Shown: positions 49,312 through 60,298 of the stretch, piece by piece | Numbering within the stretch: position 1 is the stretch's first letter | How the letters are laid out: every line of letters begins with the position of its first letter | DNA from: Xanthostigma xanthostigma | Taxonomy: Eukaryota; Arthropoda; Insecta; Raphidioptera; Raphidiidae | Length of the DNA: 64,000 nucleotides | Assembly (NCBI GenBank): GCA_963575645.1 | Contig: OY754467.1 | Location: 868,001-932,000 of the forward strand | Direction: 5' to 3' | Notes under the pieces: generated by a model | Database searches by the model: none | What the model saw: only the letters and a program-made list of their open reading frames with translations | What the model was told of the DNA's origin: nothing | Position numbers and translations under genes: made by a program

Positions 49312-49620
49312 TTATTTGAATTTCATACAAATAAGAAAATCATTAAAAAGATAAGCCGCCATCTTGGGGCGTCCGCCATCATGGATTTAGAACGATATTA
49401 GATACACTACTTATATTGCATTGGTTTTCAGAACAAAAAATCAGCTTGATTCGACAACGCGAAGAGGGCCGTATTCCAATCACTAAACTCGACCCCTAAA
49501 AACAACCGAAAGGATTCCGAACATAAGAAACACATCGATCTAATTTAATATCCATCTGAAATTGTGTTAGATGTTTACGGGTTAAAAAATTTTAAAATCA
49601 ACACTGGAAGATAATAAAAT

Positions 49621-49779
49621 ATTGAACCGACTTCACACTAAAAAGTAAAAAATAATTGCGTATTGAAATGTTTTGGAGTCGGTGTCAGCCAAAATGCAAT
49701 CTATTCCGAGAACTACACCGACTCCAAAACATTTCAATACGGAATTATTTTTTACTTTTTAGTGTGAAGTCGGTTCAAT
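49621..49779. mobile_element. Long-hairpin MITE
   Basis: A 65-bp arm starting ATTGAACCGACTTCACACTA (49621-49685) pairs with 49715-49779 across a 29-base loop, with only a few mismatches. Termini of the AACCGACTTC type are common in Tc1/mariner-like MITEs. Confidence 0.8.
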
Positions 49780-50454
49780 TTTTTTGTTAAAAATATTTTA
49801 TTTTTCTCATTTTAGTGTTAATCTAACACTAAAAATCGGTGAACATACATAAAAAACATTATGCGTTTCTTTGAAATTTGAGAGTTTCCCTCGATTTCTC
49901 CGGATTCCACCATCAGATCCTGACTTGGTTCCGATGGGACCACCTCTGAGGTGCACTCTTTCGAATAAAAAAAAATATTTGAAAATCGGTTCGTAATTGA
50001 CGGAGAAATCGGTGAACATACATACAAAAAAAAATATACAGACGAACATAGAATCTCCTCCTTTTGGTTGAAGTCGGTTAAAAATTCGCCTAATAAAGTA
50101 TCATGAAATTCCTGGTATTTTATTGTCAGGTTTCGTATATATATAGGGGAAACCGCGAAAGGAAGCTCGTACGTCGTGTCTCCCATTTCCCAGTTCTCCT
50201 CCTCCTCCTCCTCTATTTCTCCGTGTAATATGTTTAAACGAGAAACCATTATACATTCAAATTACGGACTCGTCATCTGTCAAATACAAGAGTCCCGCGA
50301 AGACGACGTCGAACTGGGAATCGAAGCATAGACAAATCGTAACAACGCATTAACTCCTTCGTTTCTGGCGTCCACGGAATTACTATTCTTAAATCAGCGT
50401 AATTAAATATCAAATATAAACATTTCATTGTGCTTGGGACTTATCTGAGATGTA
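49780..50454. other. intergenic DNA, no gene recognised
   Basis: Two overlapping minus-strand frames are open here but low in complexity and unlike any protein. A (TCC)n run lies near 50194-50212. GAAGTCGGTT at 50069 repeats the end motif of the hairpin MITE to the left, so this may be a longer relic of that element. Confidence 0.35.
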
Positions 50455-51080
50455 GGCATGCCGAACAAAACAAAGAAATACTATGTGGGTGGGTAGAAAT
50501 ATCGAGTCAAGTGTTGACCGCAGTCGTGGTTTCACGTAAAGCTGGTAAAAGTGTATTACTTAGATATTTTCATGATGTAATTTATTTTTTTGTAGACCAC
50601 ACTTATATTTAAAAAATCACATATTTTTATACTTTCATAAAAATATGCTTGTGACTACCCCAAAAAATAAACATTTTGTATCTGTCGTCCATTTCAATGG
50701 CCATAGGATTTTTCAAAATTCTGTAAATGTTAAATTTAGTTTTTTACTGAATATACCTTAATTTAACCGGTATGCCAAACAAAACGAAAGAAATACTATC
50801 TGTGTAGACAAAATATCGAGTCAAGTGTTGACCGCAGTCGTGGATTCACGCAAAGCTGGTAAAAGTATATTACTTAGATATTTTCATGATGTAATTTATT
50901 TTTTTGTAGACCACACTTATATTTAAAAAATCACATATTTTTATACTTTCATAAAAATATGCTAGTGACTACCCCAAAAAAATAAACATTTTAAAACTGT
51001 CGTCCATTTCAATATGGCCATAGGATTTTTCAAAATTCTGTACATGTTAAATTTAGTTTTATACTGAATGTACCTTAATG
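50455..51080 (+). repeat. Tandem duplication, two ~310-bp copies
   Basis: 50455-50762 and 50770-51080 share ATCGAGTCAAGTGTTGACCG, GATGTAATTTATTTTTTTGT and CCATAGGATTTTTCAAAATT, then CTGTA, at about 93% identity. It is non-coding. It is a head-to-tail duplication, more recent than most repeats around it. Confidence 0.85.
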
Positions 51081-51594
51081 ACACCCTTAAAAAGTCCAAC
51101 GCCCTAAAAAATATTTTTTTTGTTTCAAAAGAATAAATCTCGAGTCCGACGGGGTTAAGGAAAGACTGAAATAGCGAAAAAAGGCAAAAAAACGCATCGG
51201 GTCAGTTGGGCGCGTCTTACGATCAGCCAACGTCGAAAACTGGCCCGACACGAGCGAAACAGAGAGAAAATTTCTGATTTGAAAATTTACGATTCGGTTT
51301 ATTGTTCTCACAGCAATTGTGTACGCGTCGTTTTGATCTGTTCCACGAAAAAGTTAAAACATTCAACAGACAATCCGATGCTGTCAGAATACACGGGGCG
51401 TGCAACATCACAGCGCATCACAGCCAAGGTGAATCGATTACAGAGACTGTCTCGTTCCATCTGACCAATCAACGTAAAACATGTGTCCACGGCATGACGT
51501 CATCCCCCAACTAGTGTTCAACGAAACCAGGCAACCTTTGTAATCATCAAACCTTGAGTACAGTCGACGAAACAACAGCCCGGTTTGAATCGAG

Positions 51595-52173
51595 CAGTGA
51601 TGCGTCGTTCCTGAGCGAGTCGTTCATAATGAACGACTCCTTTCTCGGAGCGGAGCGAGTCACCCTTTTTTTTTGTGAATGACTCACTCCGAGCGCCATT
51701 GCTCTGTGCTGAGCTGTTCTGTACTGTTGCATTCGCACATTTACAGAGCGCACACAGCACAGGCCTCAGAGGCACTAGTGAATTTTGCACATACGGAGTT
51801 ATCTTTGCTGAGTCGTTTAATGTTGAATGACACACTGTTTACAGTGACTTAAACCATTCACATTGACGTCGTCGACAAAGATACAACATTGTAACAATAA
51901 ACATTATTATAGTTAAGCTTTTATTATACTTTATAGTTTGTCCGAAATGCGAATAATATAAGATCAGAATCATATGAAAATGAGCTCAGAGCTGAGTGTG
52001 TATTGTGCTGTGTATCGTGACTCCTGAACATGGCATGATGACAGTTCACATCTCTGCAGTCTGCACTCTTGTGTAGTGCGTACTGTCTAGTGTCGCTCCT
52101 TTGAACGACTCTTTTTAGTGAGCGGGGCGCACGGAGCCAGCTCCCAATAATGACTCATGTCGACACATCACTA
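51595..52173. mobile_element. hAT-like MITE rich in GAACGACTC repeats
   Basis: It begins CAGTGATGCGTCG and ends CGACACATCACTA, a 12-13-bp imperfect inverted repeat of hAT type. Subterminal GAACGACTC / GAGTCGTTC and GAGCGAGTC motifs recur near both ends. An 8-bp duplication is not obvious. Confidence 0.6.
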
Positions 52174-52955
52174 TATTGCAGTAACAATTTAGTAGATGGA
52201 TCTAAACAGCGGTTACACGACTCAAAATTAGCACATCTCTATACGTAACAGTTCGACAAATAAAACTATTTTTAATTACTGCTCCAGTATTTATTTATCA
52301 TTAAAACAATTAACACTATTTCTGTGCGGTCCACAATACGACTCATTTCAAATTTGCACTAAACTAACGATGGAGGTAGTTTTTCCACTCTTTTTTTTAT
52401 AGACCGCAGGGCAGGATCTAAATATATTCGGCAGCCCCGGATCTACGATTTTACGAACCGATCTCCATCGTTTAAAAAAAACTCACAATGGTTGGTATTT
52501 TTCGTGTACAGGATAATAAGCAGATTGAGTAAATCGGAAAAAGGACGTATTGGGTGTGCTTTCCAACCATATTATATTATGATTTTGGCGCCCCCTGAAA
52601 CTGCCACTGCCCCTGACGTCAATTCCAAGTCCGGCCCTGATTTACAGACGACACGTCGAGGGCAGGCACGGCATACGTTTAATAATCAACTCTCGTCTAT
52701 ATAATTCCGTGTAACGAATAGCTCTGCATATTTTATCAGTCAAATTGACGTAAATTCACGAGCTCATTATGCAACAGCCATTGTCCGCCATGTTTTCATG
52801 TAATTAACATGCATTACGCGACACCTTTACTATATTTATTATGTATCTACTATATAATTATACCGCATGTAGTGTACAACACATGTCTACCCATCAGGCG
52901 GCACCTTTACTGGGATTCGTATTTCTTCCGATCAGATCTGTCATCGGATTGAGAG
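52174..52955. other. intergenic DNA, no gene recognised
   Basis: No protein-like frame. Sequence at 52585-52640 (CCCCCTGAAACTGCCACTGC) looks like repeat debris. Otherwise unassigned. Confidence 0.35.
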
Positions 52956-53083
52956 AAATACGGATCCCAATGTACGCTGCACCTACATTGGGATCCGTAT
53001 TTCCTCAGCACAAGCTGATTCGTATTTCTTCCGATCCGATCCGAATCGGATCCCAATGTAGGCTGCACCTATATTGGGATCCG
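52956..53083. repeat. Two palindromes in tandem around 'GGATCCCAATGTA'
   Basis: 52956-53002 has a perfect 19-bp stem AAATACGGATCCCAATGTA with a nine-base loop (CGCTGCACC). 53047-53083 repeats CGGATCCCAATGTA, nearly the same loop (GGCTGCACC), and TATATTGGGATCCG. Further half-copies of GGGATTCGTATTTCTTCCGA lie just to the left. Confidence 0.85.
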
Positions 53084-53907
53084 TATTTCCTTCTCAGCAT
53101 TGAGTTTGAAGTACAAAAACAATATGGCTTCAGCAGTTTCCGTTTCTTGTGCGGATATTTATTTTTAATTTTATGATGTTAACTTTACTAATCTATATAT
53201 TTAAAACACAAGCCCTAAATCTCTAGACAATCCGCCAGCCATCCCTACTAAACCGATTGACACAATTTTTTTTTAAACTGAAGTCTTTAGTCCACAGATA
53301 TGTTATCGCTATTTTTTTTTTTTTTTGTTGAAATTTCTTTAAAAGAGGTGATTTCGAGCGATTATAGTAAATATGACGAGGGGGTAGCGGGGTGAAGAGG
53401 AACGTAAAGAGAAAAAATCCTTCACGAGACATGAGTGTGAGAGAAATGAAAATATGTACGTATGTCGGAGATTTTACAAACAGTTTGACAAGTCGACTTT
53501 GACAATTGAAGTGTATATTTTTAGTTCGTTTTTTAGCGCAAGTATTCCAAATATTAATACACAAATAAATTTTATTTTATTTTCCAAATAATTTAAGAAC
53601 GTGTAAGTTTATGTTAATTTAATGCCAAAATAGAGTTTTTAAATATTACATGGACTGTACCAAGTCTAAAATTTGGTCTCAGATCAGAAAAAAATAGTGA
53701 AAATCGTAAATGTATCAAATGAGGTTAGATTTTCTAAAAATGAATTGTGACAGCTCTTGCGGGGTAACCATGACAACGATGAACAGATCTCATACATTTT
53801 CTTTGAATTTATAACCAATTAAATACAGACACAACTTGATGGATCAAGCTAAATCAAAAATAACTGTAAATGGAAACTAATGAGGAATAAAATTATTGTC
53901 GTAGGCT
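53084..53907. other. intergenic DNA, no gene recognised
   Basis: 53215-53580 has a minus-strand open frame, but its composition is A/T-driven and the ending resembles repeat ends seen elsewhere (AAACCGATTGACACAATTTT). No gene is supported. Confidence 0.35.
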
Positions 53908-54075
53908 GATCGAAAATGCGTAAGACGAAAACTTTTATTTATACAACGTTAGACATCTAGCGTTGAAATATCGTACATAAAAATGCAATCTATGATACAA
54001 ACCATTTTGATCGAAAATTCGTAAGACGTCAATATTCAAGTTTTCACTTCTGCCGGCACTCCCGGAGTGCAAAGG
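53908..54075 (-). mobile_element. MITE-like repeat ('GAAGTGAAAACTT' family), partial copy 3
   Basis: Inverted relative to the other two copies. It ends CACTTCTGCCGGCACTCCCG then GAGTGC. It includes CTAGCGTTGAAATATCGTAC and AAAAATGCAATCTATGATAC, then lacks the other end. Confidence 0.7.
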
Positions 54076-54843
54076 GTTTTCTTTTTGTATCTAGTACGAT
54101 ACACGTTACCATTTTCGGTGAACACGAAAAATGGCCGATTCGATACTGCACTTGGCATAAACTCCGCCCATATGACGAATCCCAACACAAGTACGCATTC
54201 CGAAGTGCAACTACGAAATTACATTCCGATGGCGATGGATCGTTTTTTGGGCGTCATCCGGTATATTACAGCAGTGCACTACCAGAACCTGAACGTGCGC
54301 CGCAAATGGATGCCATTCAGAGGTCTCCCGCGCGCATATAAATGCATTCGCTGCAAAACTCGCGTCCGATTGAAAATTTCCAATGCTGCGATGGCTTTTC
54401 AACGCAAAAATATTATCAAAACAACGTCATCCCTATATGCTGACAGCGCTGTCAAATTGATAAAATTTAATGTCGGCCGATAAAATGGCGCCTTCCCACT
54501 TGCGGTCGGAACAATTTCGTCCCGCACTTGCGGTCATATGATAAAATGCGGTGATCTCAGTTGCGGTTAAGAAAATAACTTTATAAATCGATTACGATTA
54601 CAGGGTGCTGTTGATGCGATGGTGTTTTTGTTGCGCAGTGAAAAGCGACGGGGGTATTGCAGGGGGAGTTCCTTAAAAAACGATTAGTTTTTTTTTATAT
54701 CAATAACTAATAAAAGCTTAAAATCTTTGATTAACGTCTGAATAGAACTCTTCAAGTAAATAAAATTGTCGAGCAATTTTTCTCAGACCATACGATATAT
54801 TGACAAAAAAATAATAAAAATACAAATCAATAAAACACAAGAT
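54076..54843. other. intergenic DNA, unassigned
   Basis: A 138-codon frame runs 54067-54483, starting inside the MITE end; it resembles nothing known. 54718-54785 repeats the sequence at 14276-14345. TTTGATTAACGTCTGA-type sequence here leads directly toward the hammerhead-like motif. Confidence 0.35.
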
Positions 54844-54875
54844 GACGTTTCGATCCGGATTTGGATCTTCTTCAG
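54844..54875 (-). ncRNA. Hammerhead ribozyme motif, Penelope-like element type
   Basis: On the minus strand CTGAAGA is followed by a GATCC/GGATC stem II with a six-base loop and then GAAAC-GTC. CUGANGA, stem II and GAAAC are the conserved core of hammerhead ribozymes, and the compact form with a minimal stem III is that of Penelope-like retroelements. Stem I is not clear. No Penelope reverse transcriptase is seen nearby, so this would be a truncated end. Confidence 0.5.
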
Positions 54876-55096
54876 AAATATCTAAAAAATATAAAAAGTA
54901 ATTTATTATCTAATAGATTTCACGCAAGATTGAAACTTTGAATGATTCAAAACATTATGAAAAATTAATAACAAACAAAATTTATAAACCGTATAAGTCA
55001 TTGATTTGTATTATTATTATTATTTTTTTGTTAATAAAAGCTTGTTTAAAAAAAATCGTTTATATTTTAGTGAGTTCTTTATTACGACGGAACATT

Positions 55097-55307
55097 AGTC
55101 GCAGTGTGGGTGCTCTGTTCAGAGACAATAACCGTTCACTTTTGTTAACATTCGAACTGTCACGTGCACCAAACCCATCTACAAAGCTAGCTTCAGTACA
55201 CGCATCGTGAACACATAAAAGTCATCAGGAACGTCAGCGTCACAGCGAGCTTGACATTTAGCAGCCGAATCTAGCGGCAAAACCAGCCTCGCGTGCAGCG
55301 GCCTTAA
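55097..55307. mobile_element. MITE, 'GCTGCACACGAG' family, right half
   Basis: It ends CCTCGCGTGCAGCGGCCTTA followed by A (TTAA). The interior GAGACAATAACCGTTCACTT and CAGCCGAATCTAGCGGCAAA match the family. The left end is missing. Confidence 0.6.
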
Positions 55308-55321
55308 TATAAACGGCATTG

Positions 55322-55385
55322 AGTTTACGCTTTACATTGTTTCATTGGTTCGCCGCTCCATTAAACGAACCGTACTATTATTTCA
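55322..55385 (-). repeat. dispersed repeat, 'GTACGGTTCGCTT' copy 3
   Basis: TTTACATTGTTTCATTGGTT through CATTAAACGAACCGTACTAT is the reverse complement of the copies at 1823 and 39097. It follows the right end of the MITE by only about 15 bp. Confidence 0.6.
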
Positions 55386-55627
55386 GAGCCGCAGTACTAT
55401 AATATATAGTTCGTATGTTAAGTAAGACAGAGACAAAGTCATGTAATTTCAAATATGCATAATTCATCAGTCGGTATCGATCGGCAACTGTTTTCTTGTT
55501 TCTTTGGATTAAAACTTCAATGCGACTGGCTTAAAACTAAATTCCATTTTACGGCAAGACTTCGATAAGCGCACTTTCGCGAAATTTATTGAGAACTCGA
55601 AAATAGTCGAGCAATTCATCTAATAAT

Positions 55628-56030
55628 AATAATGCGCTTAACGTCCGATTCTCGACTTTCTGTCATAACAAACGCCATTTGCACCATTACTACTTTCCAT
55701 CTACCACACACTTCCCGTTATTTTCTATACATTTTTCAACTTCAACTTAATTAATATAGCAACGGGCGAACGAAGGAATTTTAGGAAATTAGGATAAGGT
55801 AGGCAAATTTTGAGCACAGGTAATCGGCCAAAGCCTTGAATAAGGAACCATCTCGATATTTATATCTGGAATTATTGAGAGAAACCATGGAAAACGTCAA
55901 CAAGACGGCCGGTACAGGAATTACCGTTTCTCAACTCTCGGCGAGAGGCAGCAGGAAAAAGTTCCAGTCGCGTCTGCCCCCGCCGGGATTCGAACCCGGC
56001 ATCACCCGAATGCGAGTCTCTAGTGCTCGG
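55628..56030 (-). mobile_element. tRNA-derived SINE, copy 2
   Basis: The head on the minus strand contains GGGTTCGAATCCCGGCGGGG (B box). The body matches the other copies (CCTTGAATAAGGAACCATCT on the plus strand), and the 3' tail is GCGCATTATTATTATTA, an (ATT)n tail. The extreme 5' A-box portion is shortened. Confidence 0.85.
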
Positions 56031-56619
56031 TGATTCCTCTAAAAAAAATGTAGGATTCAGTGAGAGCTTTCAATGAAGCAATGTAATTACAAATGACTAA
56101 ATTCCGCGAGGAGGCATACGGAATCGTACCATGTGCGGACTCGACACGCTCTTGGCCCTACTTTTTTTTTAATAAACGCACGCGCGCACTACTTTAGCAG
56201 CTATAGGTGTGTTTAAATTCCAGTCGAGCTTGCAATTTCGAAACCACTGATGTACAGATGGCGTAGATTGCAAGCACAAAACAATCGACAACCGCGGCCA
56301 CTCTTTGAGTTTGTGAGCTGATGTATTACAGCAAACACAGCGTTGTGTAATTTGAACGCTGGCCAAAAATAATAACCGCTAACGAGCAACCGTTTTATTT
56401 ATTCACAATTAACAATAATAGGATATAATTATGACGTCACATTAGGCGATGACGTCATCGTTTAACGGACAATTGCAATTCTGAAATCGGTGGTGAATTC
56501 GCGCTCGGGGTTTAATAAATTGCTTTTCAACGTTTTGTTATAGTTGATGCAATATGGATCCCATCGAAAACATAAATGTGAAAAAGGAAGCCAAGTTCAA
56601 TAATTATTTTCATACTGTG
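56031..56619. other. intergenic DNA, no gene recognised
   Basis: No protein-like frame or repeat family of this window. TGACGTCA-type sites at 56431-56458 are noted without further support. Confidence 0.35.
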
Positions 56620-57225
56620 AAAAATCCTCGATACAAAATTTCAGCCAATTGGGCGACGGGACCATTCCAATTTCGAAAATATTGACATTTGATATACCTA
56701 TCTACTATGATAAAATTTCTGATATGACGCGGGTAATGGCTAGTATTCAATACGATATTTGCTATTCGTTGCCATGGTTACCTATACATAATATGTTCCA
56801 CGTCATATAAAAATTAATCAACTAGTTTATTTCTGACGGTTCTGCAAAACAAAAGATCAGCTGATTTTTTTTTATTTTCAAAATATTTCCGAAACTATAA
56901 AGTTCAGAAAAAAAATGTTTAACGAAACTTTTCTTTAAGAAATAAGTAGAATAATAAGCCGTTAAGAAAAGTATACCATTATTAATATAAGAAACAACGT
57001 TATGGCATATATCTCTTCTGTGCATGCACCGATTGTCCCCAAAAACAATACGGCTCGTCATATTTGCATACCAAACATCCTCCCAAAATTTGGTTTCAAT
57101 CCGCTCATCCGTTTTATCAGACTAACAGACGCACAGAGTTAGTCCAAAAATGTTTTTTGGATTCGGGGGACCTCAAAACGAAAATATATTGTAAAGTTCA
57201 TAGAAAAGTGATTTTTGACCTAAAC
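56620..57225 (-). repeat. Dispersed ~600-bp repeat, copy 2
   Basis: The inverted partner of 37745-38380. Its outer end (CTTTTCTATGAAC... on the minus strand) is cut by the foldback element that begins at 57228, so the foldback inserted into this repeat. Confidence 0.75.
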
Positions 57226-57545
57226 TACAGGATGAGTCAGACCACCCGTATCAGTCGTTTTTTTCGAAAACGGTTAGTCGTAGAGAGTTGTGCCAAAAAT
57301 CTGTATTATAAAAGCCCTAATGAAGAATCGAATGGTGATATTTTTTCCCCCCGGAAAGGTCGGCTTCCCTGTTAGTTTGCTCCGGAATGTTCAGAACTCC
57401 GGAATATTAAATGGCACGATAGGTCGAAAGTGATATTGTTGAAAAGATCTTTAAAAAATAAGCAAGTTTTGTAGGACATTTTTTTTTATTACTGCCACCC
57501 CTGTTAAGTAATATTCGTTTGAAATTATTAAGTTAACATGTCAGA

Positions 57546-59097
57546 CAAAAAAATCTCCAGGACATGACATGATTCCTAATATTGTTCTCAAGAACTTCAC
57601 ACCGAAAGCGATAGCTTATTTAGCAACAATATTCAATACCTGTCTACATATTGGATATTTTCCTCAAACATGGAAACATGCCGAAATAATTGTCTTCCAC
57701 AAGCCCAATAAACCACTACACTCTGTCAATAGCTATCGTCCAATTAGTCTGCTCCCCTCTCTAGGAAAACTACTTGAAAGAATAATCAAAATCCGACTAG
57801 AAAACCATAACAGCGGAAAGAATATCATACCACATTTCCAATTTGGATTTCGATCTCACCATTCAACAAATCATCAACTGCTCCGTCTCACTGAAACTAT
57901 AAACAGCGGATTTGAGAAGAAAAACCACACCTCTATTGCCTTTCTGGACATAGAAAAGGCATTCGATAAAATATGGCACGAAGGATTACTGTATAAGATA
58001 AAAATATCTGAACCTCCCGACTACATCTATAACATCATATACTCATTTCTGGAACAAAGAACGTTCTCTGTTAAAATAAATTCAGAGCTATCACCTGCTA
58101 AAAAAATTACCGGAGGAGTACCGCAGGGGTCTGTTCTGGGCCCAATCCTTTTTAATATATATGCGTCAGATATCCCTATATTGCCTCATGCATCAATTGC
58201 CTTATACGCTGATGACACTGCGCTAATTACACAGAGCTCAAATATAGACAGTGCAATCGACAAACTCCAAACATCGCTGGATACTTTTACTGAGTGGACA
58301 AATAAATGGCGAATCAAGCTCAACGCTGCAAAATGTCAAATCAAGATATTTACTCTGAGGCACTACAGTGCACCTAAAAAAATAAAAATTAACAATAATG
58401 AGATATCTTACGTTGCTAAAAATGAGACTGTTAAATATTTAGGTGTACATTTAGATCAACGTCTTACATGGAGTGCTCACATCAAAACCAAACTTAAAGA
58501 GAGCAACGTAAGATTATTTTCGTTATATCCGTTAATAAACAAAAAATCCAGCTTGAACACAGAATGCGGACTTCTGATGTACAAAAGCCTGATACGACCT
58601 CTATTCACGTACGCGTGTCCAGTATGGCAAGCAGCATCAAAGAGCAACCTACAACGCCTCCAGAAATTTCAAAATAAAACATTACGAACAATTATTAAAG
58701 CCCCCTGGTTCATCCGCAACTCACAAATACACCGCGAACTATCTATACCTACAGTCGACAGCTATATTAAAACAATAACGAAAAAATTTCTCACAGGAAT
58801 CCCCTCATGCTCTGGTGCGCAACATTACAAAATAGGTACAAGAACGGTTAACCCAAGACTTAAAAAATCAAGATTACCTCAGGACCAAACGCTCTAGTCA
58901 ACTATTATTATATTTTTTTTCCTCTCTCCTTGCCATCAAAAGTTCATGTTAAACTGTACCAACAGTAGGTGTACCCTATTGACATAATTTTTTCTAGATA
59001 GTTACATAATTACTAGATATTCATTTCTATTATTATCAACACTGTGAATAGCTAATCACAGCTGAACCAGTGATATTAAAAGTTAAAAAAAAAAAAA
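57546..59097 (+). mobile_element. 5'-truncated Jockey-type LINE with 12-bp target duplication
   Basis: TAACATGTCAGA flanks it at 57534-57545 and 59098-59109. The body starts inside the reverse transcriptase region and ends in a poly(A) tract (59085-59097) after a 3' untranslated region of about 190 bp. Truncation at the 5' end plus poly(A) plus target duplication is the mark of target-primed reverse transcription. Confidence 0.92.
57548..58897 (+). CDS. Reverse transcriptase (LINE ORF2), 5'-truncated
   Basis: The frame is open from the truncation point (KKSPGHDMIPN) to a stop at 58895. From Met57569 there are 442 residues. Reverse transcriptase blocks in order: HSVNSYRPISLLPSLGKLLE (51-70), FQFGFRSHHST (90-100), FLDIEKAFDKIWH (125-137, first catalytic Asp), GVPQGSVLGPILFNIY (183-198), ALYADDTAL (211-219, catalytic YADD), then the thumb (KYLGVHLDQRLTW). 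It would copy the LINE RNA at a nicked target. The N-terminal endonuclease and ORF1 are missing, so it is not autonomous. There is no frameshift or stop in 449 codons, so the insertion is young. It belongs to the transposon, not the host. Confidence 0.95.
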   Translation, partial: KKSPGHDMIPNIVLKNFTPKAIAYLATIFNTCLHIGYFPQTWKHAEIIVFHKPNKPLHSVNSYRPISLLPSLGKLLERIIKIRLENHNSGKNIIPHFQFGFRSHHSTNHQLLRLTETINSGFEKKNHTSIAFLDIEKAFDKIWHEGLLYKIKISEPPDYIYNIIYSFLEQRTFSVKINSELSPAKKITGGVPQGSVLGPILFNIYASDIPILPHASIALYADDTALITQSSNIDSAIDKLQTSLDTFTEWTNKWRIKLNAAKCQIKIFTLRHYSAPKKIKINNNEISYVAKNETVKYLGVHLDQRLTWSAHIKTKLKESNVRLFSLYPLINKKSSLNTECGLLMYKSLIRPLFTYACPVWQAASKSNLQRLQKFQNKTLRTIIKAPWFIRNSQIHRELSIPTVDSYIKTITKKFLTGIPSCSGAQHYKIGTRTVNPRLKKSRLPQDQTL

Positions 59098-59696
59098 TAA
59101 CATGTCAGAATAACAAACTTAATTTTAAAATTCGACATTGAAAATCTAGTTACCTAATTAAACAATGTCACAAATGTTCAAACTGTCTTCAATTTACTTT
59201 TAAACACTGCGGAGCTCTTCTAGATATGTTATGAGTACCTGGAAGTATTTTCCGACAAAAAAAAACAATTGCAATTATTGAAAGCTTATTGTGACATAGT
59301 TTAATTAGGTAACTAGATTTTAATTGTCGACTTTTAAAATTAAAGTTTGTTATTCTAACATGTTAATTTAATAATTTCAAACGAATATTACTTAACAGGG
59401 GTGGCTGTAACAAAAAAAAATGTCCTACAAAACTTGCTTATTTTTTAAAGATCTTTTCAACAATACCACTTTCGACCTATCGTGCCATTTAATATTCCGG
59501 AGTTCTGAACATTCCGGAGCAAACTAACAGGGAAGCCGACCTTCCCGGGGGGAAAAAATATCACCATTCGATTCTTCATTAGGGCTTTTATAATACAGAT
59601 TTTTGACACAATTCTCTACGACTAACCGTTTTCGAAAAAAACGACTGATACGGGTGGTCTGACTCACCCTGTATAGTACCATTTCTCACTTTTTTT

Positions 59697-60298
59697 TTGA
59701 CGTGATAACGTCTTATAAATTGATGAATCACCAATATTATGATGAATCACCAATATTATAAATTGATAAAACACCGGCTGCATGCACGAAAAAGTGTAAC
59801 GTTCCTAACGTTCCGCCTGACCCTGTGCATGCTTTTCTCGAAAACGGCCCTAACGATTTGGATGAAATTTACTGAACAGGGATTTTGGGGGGCAAAAAAT
59901 CGTTTTAGCTAGGTCTCATCTCTCGAAAAAATCGTTTTCATACAAATTTTATCATTATAAAAATCAATTTTTTGACGTATGAAAATACTTAAATATTGTA
60001 AGTAGGTTTTGGAATTTTATATAAACAGTGAAACAATTGTTTTCAAAATATTATGACAATTAATCTTTGAGACTTAAAATAAATACGAAAGAAAGAAAGT
60101 TAAAAAAAAACAATTATTATTATAGGTGGTGAGTATTTTAATACATAAAATTAACCTAAATTTGAAGCGAAAGATGCAATATCATAGATTCGAATTATTA
60201 TAATTATTATATGTAGAAATTAGGTTATGTATTACGGAAAACGTTATCACGTAAAACTATCGTCCGTAAACCGACTTTACAGACAACCAATTTTTTAT
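59697..60298 (-). mobile_element. DNA transposon, 'ACGTGATAACGT' family, long copy 2
   Basis: The inverted full-length match of 47895-48490. It differs by a small duplication of GATGAATCACCAATATTATA near its left end. It is non-coding. Confidence 0.8.

Larger units (their letters stand above)
57228..59671. mobile_element. Long foldback element hosting a LINE
   Basis: The left arm, 57228-57545 continued at 59110-59175, pairs with the right arm, 59289-59671. Starts and ends are CAGGATGAGTCAGACCACCC and GGGTGGTCTGACTCACCCTG with TA outside. The arms are close to 390 bp at more than 90% identity, with a loop near 110 bp. The left arm is split by the LINE at 57546-59097. There is no transposase of its own. 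Confidence 0.85.

Noticed and set aside
49818..50249. 143-codon minus-strand gene
   Set aside because: Includes a (TCC)n run and MITE-end sequence; two overlapping frames are equally open, as expected for repeat DNA.
54067..54483. 138-codon plus-strand gene
   Set aside because: Starts within a MITE end, resembles no protein, and has no splice or promoter support.
57569..58897. Host gene encoding a reverse transcriptase
   Set aside because: Truncation, poly(A) tract and a 12-bp target duplication show a LINE insertion.
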